Under the pieces are notes generated by a model. That model did no database searches. It saw only the letters and a list, made by a program, of their open reading frames with translations, and was not told the DNA's origin. Of a stretch of 64,000 nucleotides of DNA, positions 34,101 through 46,100 are shown one piece after another. The stretch is from Littorina saxatilis (taxonomy: Eukaryota; Mollusca; Gastropoda; Littorinimorpha; Littorinidae). The first letter of the stretch is position 1; the number at the start of each line of letters is the position of its first letter. The stretch lies in the NCBI RefSeq assembly GCF_037325665.1, contig NC_090255.1:29881985-29945984 (forward strand), given 5' to 3'. Both the position numbers and the translations under genes were made by a program.

Positions 34101-37100
34101 ACAATGGATAGAAAAGTGTGGTTCATCTGCACTTAAAATAACCAAACAACATATGACAACAACCCTGCCTCGCCTAGCTGTTGGTCATGTTGACCCCCTT
34201 GCCTTGCCTGTTGGCCATGTTGACCCCCCTGCCTCGCCTATTGGTCATGTTGACCCCCTTGCCTCGCCTGTTGGCCATGTTGACCCCACTGCCTCGCCTG
34301 TTGGTCATGTTGACTCCCCGGCTTCGCCTGTTGGTCATGTTGACCCCCCTGCCTTGCCTGTTGGTCATGTTGACCCCCCTGCCTCGCCTGTTGGTCATGT
34401 TGACCCCCCTGCCTCACCTGTTGGTCATGTTGACCCCCTTGCCTCGCCCGTTGGTCATGTTGACCCCCTTGCCTCACCTGTTGGTCATGTGGACCACCCT
34501 GCCTCACCTGTTGGTCATGTGAACTCCGCTGCCTCACCTGTTGGTCATGTGAACTCCGCTGCCTCACCTGTTGGTCATGTGAACTCCGCTGCCTCACCTG
34601 TTGGTCATGTTGACCACCCTGCCTCACCTGTTGGTCATGTGAACTCCGCTGCCTCACCTGTTGGTCATGTGAACTCCGCTGCCTCACCTGTTGGTCATGT
34701 GAACTCCCCTGCCTCACCTGTTGGTCATGTGAACTCCGCTGCCTCACCTGTTGGTCATGTGAACTCCGCTGCCTCACCTGTTGGTCATGTGAACTCCGCT
34801 GCCTCACCTGTTGGTCATGTGAACTCCGCTGCCTCACCTGTTGGTCATGTTGACCACCCTGCCTCACCTGTTGGTCATGTGAACTCCGCTGCCTCACCTG
34901 TTGGTCATGTGAACTCCGCTGCCTCACCTGTTGGTCATGTTGACCACCCTGCCTCACCTGTTGGTCATGTGAACTCCGCTGCCTCACCTGTTGGTCATGT
35001 GAACTCCGCTGCCTCACCTGTTGGTCATGTTGACCACCCTGCCTCACCTGTTGGTCATGTTGACCCCCTTGCCTCGCCCGTTGGTCATGTTGACCCCCCT
35101 GCCTCACCTGTTGGTCATGTTGACCCCCTTGCCTCGCCCGTTGGTCATGTTGACCCCCCTGCCTCACCTGTTGGTCATGTTGACCCCCCTGCCTCACCTG
35201 TTGGTCATGTGGACCCCCTTGCCTCGCCCGTTGGTCATGTTGACCCCCCTGCCTCACCTGTTGGTCATGTTGACCCCCCTGCCTCACCTGTTGGTCATGT
35301 GGACCACCCTGAGAGAAAGGGAGAATGTACGTTCTGGCTCACCGATTCCGACAGACCCTAAATATTAACGCAAAATAGGCTTCTGGACTAAACTTTTACT
35401 AAAATGAAACATGCGACAAAATCAGAAAAATACTGCATAAATCCATACAAAAAAAATACAGTAAAGTAAGGTTGTTTTGAACCAATGCCGGGTCTGTCGG
35501 AATCAGTAACCCAGAACGTACATTCTCCCTTTCTCTTATACAACATTCTTAAGCTCAATACGCTCTCTCATTTACAAACTTTACTTCATATGTTCTTTCA
35601 CTGTTAGAATTATATCTGATACATGCAATGTGACTGTCTAAACGAATAGTTAACTCTTTACAAGTGATTCTATTTTTACTTTTTCTTCCCGTCCTATTTG
35701 AATCCCCTTTTTTAAAAACTGCTTTTTCAGATCTTCTATATCGATTGGCTTGTTATATTCAGCTCGTGTTTTTGTTTGAATACTTGCTTTCTTACTTTTG
35801 TAGTCATCAAAGTCTGTTTGTATCTGTTTGAATTCTTCGTCAGAAACTTTTGAATCTTCAAGTGCTTTACTGATAGACAGTTTTAGGCTAGACAATTTTG
35901 ATGATGCAAGAGTGGAAATGGATTCGTGTTTTTCAAGCTTTTTCACAATTTTTTTCATTATAGCTGATGCTATAAATGATAAACCACCAACTGCTGCTGC
36001 GACACCGCCTAGGATTAGAGAAACTGGAGTCCCTACTCCGGTAGCTAACAGAATTGTTCCCGTTACACCTGCAGCTGATGCAAGGATAGTAGAACCAGTG
36101 CTGGCATTAGAAAGGCTGTTGTAAGTTGTTGAGTACTTACGTCTAGCGCGAGAATATTTTTCTAATTCATCTTCTAGTTGTTTTTGTATATTACTAATGT
36201 GTGCCAGTCTGAATTGTTGACTTTCTGCTGCACTTTCATCAATATTAGGATAAAGCTTCACACTGCTAGTCATCTTTTTAATGCAAAATATAAAATATTT
36301 ATCTTAATTCTCACTGGCCAGTGTTTCTGCTAAGCTTTGAAGCTGTTCATTGCTTAACACCTTATCTGTATAGTAGAAAGCAATCAAATCAAGATAAGTA
36401 AGATTAATACTTCTTATTTCTGTTAAATTATTTATATCTGCGTTAACAACAACATTTTGGTTTGACGTCTGTTTTTTTATTGTGTTAGAATCCTTTTGAA
36501 CAGCAATAAATACTCTGACTTCTTCAACATTTAATGGTCTCCAGTTGAGATTTATTCCTCTCATTAGAACAGTGTTTGTGGTTTCTTCCCTTTTCCTGAC
36601 AACTATATCAAATATCATAGTTGCATTCTGCCCTATTGGAAGCTTGGGTATAAAATCGACAATGGTGTCAGCGTCCTTTTCAACACTTTGTTTTCTGTGA
36701 ATGAGATAGTTGTTCTTATGGAAAGGTTTAACTGCAACTTCTCCCCTGCTGTTAAACGCAGGAACAAGGCTAACAATTAGTGGTTTAGCATTGATTGACT
36801 TACGGAATGTGTCGTCTTTTCCAACAAGAGTGTATGGACTCACAAATTCAAACTTCATTTCCCAGTCAATCTTTTTCATAACAGGACTAAGCACCCATTT
36901 TTTATTCTGATGTTTCCACATGTAGTATATGTCATCGACAATTGGATCAGGTACATTAACATCACGGATTTGACCTAGTTTGAGAAATCTTGGTTTCTTT
37001 TCATCGTCGATTTCCTTTCTCTTGTAATGACCAGTGTCTGTAAACTCGAATGCATACACTGCACCAACTTCAGCATTGCTCTCAAAGTCGATAGCGTCTG

Positions 37101-40100
37101 CTAAATCTTTCAACTCTATAGTTGAACATGCAACAGGATAAGCTATTGTAGGTCCACTCGACATTTTAATACTCAATATTTTATGGAACTATTTCCAATG
37201 TAATGTTAAACAAACAATCAACTGGTTGTCCACTTTGATTTTTCAGATCAATGTGTAGGAATTCATGACACCCTTCCTCCAAGTCCTTGAACTGAAGTGT
37301 CTTAAATGTTGGCACGTGCATTTTACAAAAAGAGGCATCACTCGGTGGAAGAATCCTAAGCAGATCAGAACGCTGATCATTAAACAGATTATAGGATGTG
37401 TTAAGCTCTCTCATGTGAACAAACAGTACACTGTTAACATCCATGTCAATGGGACGTGTTCCCTTGTATATTTTTGTAATTCCAAGCATATCAAGGAGTT
37501 TGGTTGGAAACTCAACGTTTACTTCTCTAGTTTTGGGCATAGTAAGAGTAGCAATGAGACTTGCATGATTTAAACTCGCTGTAATACCTACTGGAGCAAA
37601 CAATTCTTTCTCTAAAGTGCAGAAGTCATAGTAACCATCTTCTACAGAATGTGTTTTACCATTAATTCTAACCCAGTTGTTAGCCTTTTTTTTTACTGAT
37701 ATTATACCAAGTAACCTTGTACATAATTTCATGCAGTGCAACTTTCATTCCTCCATTTTGATTGTTGATAGGGTTTGCAAGTTTAACTGGCACACTAGTC
37801 TTCACATTTGTTAGTGTGATAAACATTTTTTATTCAACAACAAAAATGATTCAGTATAAATTCAACAAAGACGTTAAATACAAAACTGGACCATATTACA
37901 ATCCAAAGACTATTTCTTTCCATGAGTTGGACTTTGCTGTAACAGAAACAGAATCCATTCGCGTTAAAGTGCCTGACCCATTCCATTCTTACCTAAATCC
38001 CCCAATCAAAAATGATAGTGTTCCAAAGATGTGGAACTCTCACCCAATTCAGTTCTATCAGAATCAGTTAAACTTTGCAATATTCTGTGCAACCACAGGA
38101 TGTGGAGTGTCCTATGCAGACCACATGAATAATTCAAACTTACTGACAAAGTGTGTGTACACATTTCACGTTTACTATCAGTGCAGGAGAATCTTGTCTG
38201 AACTTCAGGCACCAATGCCGCATGAAAAGAGCTGGAACCCATTCAACAATAGGATAAACATGAAAGTGTATGAGCGTCTCTGCAATGAATTTAATATAGA
38301 TTTTAAGACCGACTTTAGGCAAAAGCAAGACAAAAACCATGGCATGGGAACACTATATTTATGGGGTGTCCACAGGAGGTATAATTTTGATTACTGGCCA
38401 GGTCATACATCTTTTTCTTCAAATGTGCAGGTACAGTTAGGATCAATAGAACAACAGCACCACAATGCATGGACTACTTTTATATTAGACACCGGCAAAG
38501 GTTTCACTGGATCAGGTGTTGAAAGGATCAATGAATCTATCCGAACATATACGTGGTGCTTGCTAGGCTCGCAGGCACAGACACGATCAAACATAATGAG
38601 AACAAGCACAGGGTTTGGTGCACAGAAACAGTTGTTATCAAATTTAGAAGATGTCATAAACTCTGCAGTTGATCTGCCTTCCAGCATCAAAAGGTATCAA
38701 GACTCTCTCCGTTATGCAAGATCAAAAGTTGACTTTGCTGTTGGTAACGGCCTTTACATGTTACCTTCTGATCTCCAGCTGCAGATTGGAACAATAACAA
38801 ATTATAACAATGAAATCATTATTGCTAGTGACACCCAGCCGCTTGGAAAGGGTGAAGAACTGAATTCAGAAATCAGAACGATGTTACAGCCATATCACAA
38901 TGAACAGAAACAAAGCGTGACAAGTGAAGATCACGCTGCAGGTGAAGATCATTCTGTCACTAGTGATGATCAAGCTGTTAGTATTAGTGATGATCATGAA
39001 TCGCAGAAAACTGCTCTAGTAATTGGTGGAGTGGGTGTAGGCTTACTTTTGCTTTATTCTCGTTAGCAGAACACCTGCAATTAAAACTATTAGAGTCCAG
39101 AGATGTTCAGCCATGAAACCAACAACTTTACCTGCAAAAGATAACAGCCAGCTAACAATTGAACCAATGATTCCTGGAAGTGCATCCAAAGCTTTTGCTG
39201 CTAGTTTCTTTAATAGTTCTGCAATGTGTTTGAGTTGTTTCTTTACCCATCCCGGATCAGATGGAGGTGAAGGTGAAGGTGGAGGTGGAGGTGTGACAGT
39301 GCCACCTGTGAATGTTAACACTAATGTGCTTATTGCAAATCCTAACGCAGTTAGTATACTAGCTATTGTGATTCCCTGCTCTCTGAAAAGCGTTCTAATT
39401 CTTTCAGCAAGAGTTGTGTCTTCGTAAAGGATTCTTTGAATTGTATTTTTTATTCTGCTGACCTGTGTTCTCAGTTGTTCTCTATTGTTACTTAGAACTT
39501 CTAACCTTATGGCTTTCTCCTCCTGCAAATCTTTTAAACGCTTAGAAATTCTGTTTTTTACTTCTTGTTCTAGGTTCAAATCATCAGCATCAGCAAGTTT
39601 TTGTTTCTCTTTGTTTATATCTTCATCCAGCTGACCTAGTTTTGACAGATTATTTGCTATTTCACCTCTGATGGTTTGTAGTGATTGATTAAGGGCTTCT
39701 ATTTCTCTCATAGGTAATAGTTCATGTGGAGTCTTCAGTGAAGTTTCCTCAGAAAAAGAAGTCTCTATCTCTTGTATAAGTTGATCAGCCTCATCTGCAA
39801 GTTTATTAAGATCTTGCAATGGAACAGATTCTATTTGAGTAGCAGTTGGTAGTCCTAGTTCTGCTTGTTGAAGTAAGGAAACAACATGGGAAGGTGATGA
39901 CCGTGTGCTAGGCACAATATCTAATTGCCTAAGTCGATTAGCAGTAAGTTTTTGTTTTAGTGAAACTTTTGATAGAAACTTAGCAGGATTAGATTTATAT
40001 GTAAGTTGGACTTTTTCTCCTTTATCGCTAGTTGTATATAAATGATTTGCTTCCATTTTGAACTGGTTTGGATCTAAAACATCAGGTTCTTCTCCTAAAC

Positions 40101-43100
40101 TTTTGTAGAAATCTCTAACTTTACCTTCCAGAAGTTCATGTCGTGCCACCTCATAATGCAGTGAATGATGGTAGGGAACCAAAGGGATTGCTTCGCTCAT
40201 GTCGTCCGCTGGCTCAAATAAATCTTCAAATCCACCTTCTGCCATTTGTAACTTATTTTTTATTTTGAAAATAAAAAAAGATGGCACAATCGTTCGGTTC
40301 TGTTCTTGATCCTTACAGAAGGCTGAAAGAACCTCTCGGGGTAAAAGGAATAAGGCAAACAGTTATAGTTACAAATAATCCTTCTACTATTGATCAGAAT
40401 GAAATACTTACTGTTAGGTTTCCTAATCTAGGTAAGAACGATGTTATTGTACCAGGCACTGTAAGACTATCATTCAAATTAGAATTAGAATCTGGCTCAG
40501 ATGCAAATAGGACTTTGGCTTATAATGTAGGAAGAGCAATTGTGAGGAAGATTACTGTCAAACTGGAAGGGCGGGAAGTGATGTCATTGAATAATGCAGA
40601 TGTATTTTTAGTTTATGCAGATAATTGGTTGACTGACAATGAAAAGAAAAACAGAGTGTTTCAAGGGATTCAGTCAGACAATGGGATAAAAGTTAGAATA
40701 GGAGCCGGAGATAAAGCTGACAACAAAAAAGATAACGCTGTCAATGTTGCTTTTGGAAACAAATTTTGTATTCCACTTGACTTTGAACTCATAAATTCAC
40801 ATCCTCCCTTCTATCAAGGAGCATTGCGTGACAGGCTGTCATACGACCTGACTTTCAATAGTTATGATCGTGTTATGCTTTCACAAGACCCGGAAGCAAA
40901 GTATAAGGTGTCTGGAATTTCTTTAGAGTTTGATGTTGTAAACCATCCTGAACTGGCTAGACTTATAGAAAATCAGTACAGTTCTAAGCTGCCTATCTAT
41001 TATGAAAGAGTGTTGAATCACAGTACACTTTCAAAAAGCCAGGCCGATCCAATCTGGAACATTAACTTGAATACACCAGCTAGGTCAATGAAGGGAATAC
41101 TTATGTTGTTTGAGGAACCAAAAGATTCATATGAAAGGCAAATAGAAAAGTTTTACAATCCACTAATCAATAGAGTATATTGCACAATTGAAGGGCAGCC
41201 AAACCAAATATTTGCATCTGGCATGCTGCCATACCAACACTATGATGAAGCAAGAAAGTACTTTACTGGAGGAAGATTGAAAGACCCAACATCTGATCTT
41301 GTGGCTAAAGATCTACATTTACACGGTGTTGGCGTAGAAGATTTCTTGACAAATAAATATGCGTTATGGCTGGATCTCAGAACAACTGACGACAACAAAC
41401 TGCATGGAAGTGGAAGGCGAATTGAAAACGGATCAGAAGGAATCACAATACAAATTGAAAAGGAAGTAGGGAGTAGTAGTAAATCAGTTAAGATCTACGT
41501 GTTTGTTGTGTCAGATGCGCAGTTAAACATCTCTGAAAGCAGATTACAGGATATTGTTTATTGAACGTGTTAAAATGAAGTATCTAGATTTTCTTCCAAA
41601 AGATCCACACTGTTCTTTGATTTGTGGGGCAACAGGTTGCGGCAAAACAAGATATGTTTTGGATTTATTACAGACTGTTTACATAAATCACTTTGAACAC
41701 ATAGTCATATTCTGTCCAACCATAAAGCATAACAGAACATACAAGGAGAGAAAATTCATATGGTCTGATCAAAATATATTTATTGTAAATCCTTCTGATC
41801 GTCTAAATGTTTGCTTGGAGCATTATTTCGATCTTTTTCAGAACACGCCAACACTGTTTATTATTGATGACTGTGCAGCAGAACGTGACATTGTTAGAAA
41901 GAAAAGTGCACTAGCAAAGCTTGCATTCAGTGGACGACATGCATTAATATCAGTTTGGATATTAACACAAAAATACAATGCAGTTCTGAAAGACTTTAGA
42001 GAGCAACTCAAAACAATAACATTGTTCTATTCAAAGGACCGTGACAGTTTTGAAGAGTGTCTTCGAGAAAATGATGTCATTGAAAACAAACAGGAGAGAG
42101 AAAGAATAAAGAATAATCTGAAATCTTCTAAGCACTCGAAACTGGTTTTAAAAACTGATCAACCAGTTCAGTATGTATGTTTGTAGAAATCCTTGCTAAG
42201 TTCTTGTCAAGTTCTTACTCAAGTTCTTGTCAAGTTCTTACTCAAGTTCTTGTCAAGTTCTTGTCAAGTTCTTACTAAGTTCTTGTCAAGTTCTTACTCA
42301 AGTTCTTGTCAAGTTCTTGTCAAGTTCTTACTAAGTTCTTGTCAAGTTCTTACACAAGTTCTTGTCAAGTTCTTACTCAAGTTCTTGTTAAGTTCCTACC
42401 TAAGTTCTTACTCAAGTTCCTACCTAAGTTCTTGTTAAGTTCCTACCTAAGTTCTTACTCAAGTTTAATTACTAGATTTTAATTTTATTCTGCATCAAAA
42501 TAAAATGAACTGTGATGAATTGCTGATGCAGACTGCTACAGATATTGAAATCTGTGACAGTAGGACTATACCTGATAAAAAAGAAAGATTGTATTCACTT
42601 GCTGTTTGTGGAAAAACAAAACACTACCTTGGGCAGCAGTTAACTGTGGAAGAAGTACAACATCTTTCCTCAGAAGATATAGAAAAGTATCATGGACGGT
42701 ATGAATCAGTGCTTGGTTCTAAGATGGTTAGAAGTATTGGACAGACTGTTATAGGTTTGTACACAAAGATTTTTGGACATTTTACACCTCTCGACTCGGA
42801 GGAAGACTTAACACATGATCTAACTCATGACCCTGTTGTTTCCAAGTCCCTCGAATCTCTTGCCTGTGGCCTGTATTATCGATTTGGTGCTTTATTAGTA
42901 CCATTTGTTGCTGGATTAATTACTTTCAAACACATTAATTTTCAGAATAAAAAAGATGACAGATCAGTTGAAGCAGACAGTGGAGCAGACGAAAATACCA
43001 GAAGTGAACACAGTGACAAAGAAACCTGGTAGAGTAGAAGCAGGAAAAAAACTAGCCGAATGGAACAGACAAAAAAAGTTAAATCAAAAGGCAAAGCAGA

Positions 43101-46100
43101 ACATTATGTCTGAAGTTGAGCAGACACCAAACATTCCTGAAGTGACTAAGGTCACACAAACTGATCAAGAATTAAAATCTTCATTTCTATCATACAGAAA
43201 AGTAGCTGTAGCAGCTGTTGTTGGAGGAGGTGGATACTTGCTTTACAAACTTTGGCAAGGCAAATATAAAGTGTCAGAAAAACCAAAATCAGAAACACCA
43301 AAATCAGAAACACCAAAACCAACAAACAAAGCAGTACAAACAATAAAAAAGCCCACAGTAGTACCTGCAGTGGATTCATTTCATATGGAATAATTTTAAT
43401 ATTTTAATTTTGATAACATAAAAATGAGTTCTGAAAAGACAATAGTTAATCTAGTTTATCACGCTGCAGTGATTGGAGGCTTGAGTGTAGGTTACACAAT
43501 GCTGGGTAAAAGTCTCCTCAGAATGAAACCAGCCGACTTGGGAAAGTTAGACTTCGAAGACGGTGCTAAACTAATTGGTGTTGTGACAGCTTCCTTTGCA
43601 ACAAAAGACTTCCTGGTGAAGCAAGGAATTATTCCAGAAAATATAAACATGTAAGACAATAAAATGGCTAGCTTGGTTATGATGGTGGGAGGTGCGATTG
43701 TAAATGCGCTTGCATTTTCTGGCAGCAACTATTTGTTTTCTAAACTGCAAAATGGTGAAGAGAGGGAAAGGCACAACAAAGCCATGGAACAACTGGCGAA
43801 AGCACAGGATGAATACGAGAAGAAACGAATTGCGCAGTTAGACTTTATGAATGATAAACTCAGGCAGCAAGGACATGCAAACAAAACCTTTGCCAATGTT
43901 GATGCAGCCATTCAAGAATACTATCTTGTAACTGGAAAGAAAATGAAGACAAGTGCTCCTCCAAAACTGGGTGACTTTTATCAGCCTTCAGAAGAGCAGA
44001 AGGTGGGCGAGATTGTTTTCATTGTTATTGGTATGGCTGTTGTTTACTTTATTGCGCGTGCTGTCAAATCTTAATATTCTGTCATTTAAAAAACCATGAG
44101 TGATGCTTTGTTATCTAAAATATATTATTCCCCAAAAGGATACTGGAAAGGAAGAACTGCTATTGACAAGCTCAGTGACGCAGCAGGTGTTTCTCAAGAT
44201 ATAGCAAAGAAATGGTTGTCAAAGCAGGCAGTTTGGCAGATCTATTTACCTGCACCAAGAAACATTACACGACCACACTTTGTTAACATTAAACCGAATG
44301 ACACTCATCAAATAGACCTGCTGTATTTACCGCATGACACAGTCAGAAGGAAGAAGTATAAGTATGCACTGACTGTAGTTGATGTTGCAACAAGATACAA
44401 AGATGCTGAACCGTTGACAGAGAAAAGTGCTATAGCTACAGCTGTTGCCCTGCAAGAAATTTACAGACGTGGACCACTAAAGTATCCCAGAATGATTCAG
44501 TGCGATGATGGTAAGGAGTTTAAAGGAGCTGTCAACCAGCTTCTGTTAAAACATCATGTTACAGTGAAGAGAGGTATTCCAGGAAACCACAGGTCACAGG
44601 CTATTGTTGAGAGCTTTAACAAACAGTTGGCAGAAAAACTGTTTTCATATCAGTACCATCAGGAATTTTTGGACACAGAAAGTAAATTGCGTAACACTGA
44701 ATGGGTCAAAAGATTACCATCAGTACTTAGAGCAATGAATCTGGAGGTATTTAAAGCTACAGGGTTAAGACCAGTTGATGCAATCAAACAGAAAACAATA
44801 CCTGTTGCTCCAAAGTCAACAACACCAGTGGCATTACTACCTTTCAATCAGAAAGTCAGATATTTATATGCACCCGGTGAAGCTGAGGGTGACAGCAGGA
44901 AGCGTGCAACGGATCCAATCTGGAGTATTGACATTCATGAAATCAAGAGAGTAGTAGAGACAAATCCACCTATATATTACTTGAGAGAACCAGCACCGCA
45001 AAGAGCCTTTGTAAAAGAGGAATTACAATTAGTTCCACGTGGTACAAATGTTAAATGATTTTTTATTTCAGATTTTATAGTGTTAACAAAAATGGAAGCA
45101 ACTTCATTTTTTTAATTTATATTTTTATTTTGAGTTATAAAATCAAACTCACAGCGATGGAAGACTCTGTATTAGAATCTTTATCGACAGTATTTGACAC
45201 CGTTGAATTACAAGTAACGGATCCTCAAAATGTGCAGTCCAGTGTGCAAGACGCCATTGAACAAATTCCAAACAATTTGTTGATTGAACCTCCAGTAAAA
45301 GTGCAGATAGTCAGTTTAATAAAATACAAAACAATCAGTGATGAGGTGCTAGAAGTTCATGTTTCAACCAGACAACTAGCACTTAATTCTATGGCAGAAT
45401 TGAATGGAAACTGGGCAGATGAAATGATGAAACGGTTTGAGCAAGCTGCAGAGGATGCAAAGATGAAAGGATCCGGATGGTCAGAAGGTGAAATTCTAAA
45501 AATAGAATTGAAGCTAAGTAAATTTGCCCCCATCAGAGGTAGAAGTTACATACCTTTACCTCCTGCTCTTGTCAAAAAACGTGCTGTGCTGAACATAAAG
45601 AATGATGATGACAAATGTTTTATGTGGTGTGTTCTGGCAAGACTGTACAGTGTAAAGAAAAATGCAGAAAGAGTGTCTAACTATCATGCATACAGAAATA
45701 AACTAAACTTTACTGGTATTGAATTTCCTGTCAGCATTACAAGCATTGACAAATTTGAACAGCAAAACAAACCCATCACCGTAAATGTTTACACGTGGGA
45801 TGAGGAAGATGAACTGAAACCAGTCAGAATATCAAAGAACTCACCAACGATTGGTGATTGTGATACTAACCATGTTGACATGTTACTAATGACTGATGGT
45901 GTAACATATCATTACACTTTGATTCGTACAATGAGTAGACTGATGGCGAGCACAAGCAATCACAATAGTAAACAAGACTTTTGTAGGCGATGTCTCTTGC
46001 GTATTCCATCAATTCATGCAGCACTTATACACAAGCAACATTGTAAGAGCGTTGATGATGCGGTTGTGAAGTTAACAACACCACCGCCAGACAGCAAAGT

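Noticed and set aside
34153-35361. 402-codon open frame with a 10-residue repeat (VGHVDPPASP-like), plus a 349-codon frame on the other strand
   Set aside because: The unit is 30 bp, so any frame without a stop stays open on both strands. There is no splice context or composition bias toward coding, and the array is split by the Polinton.
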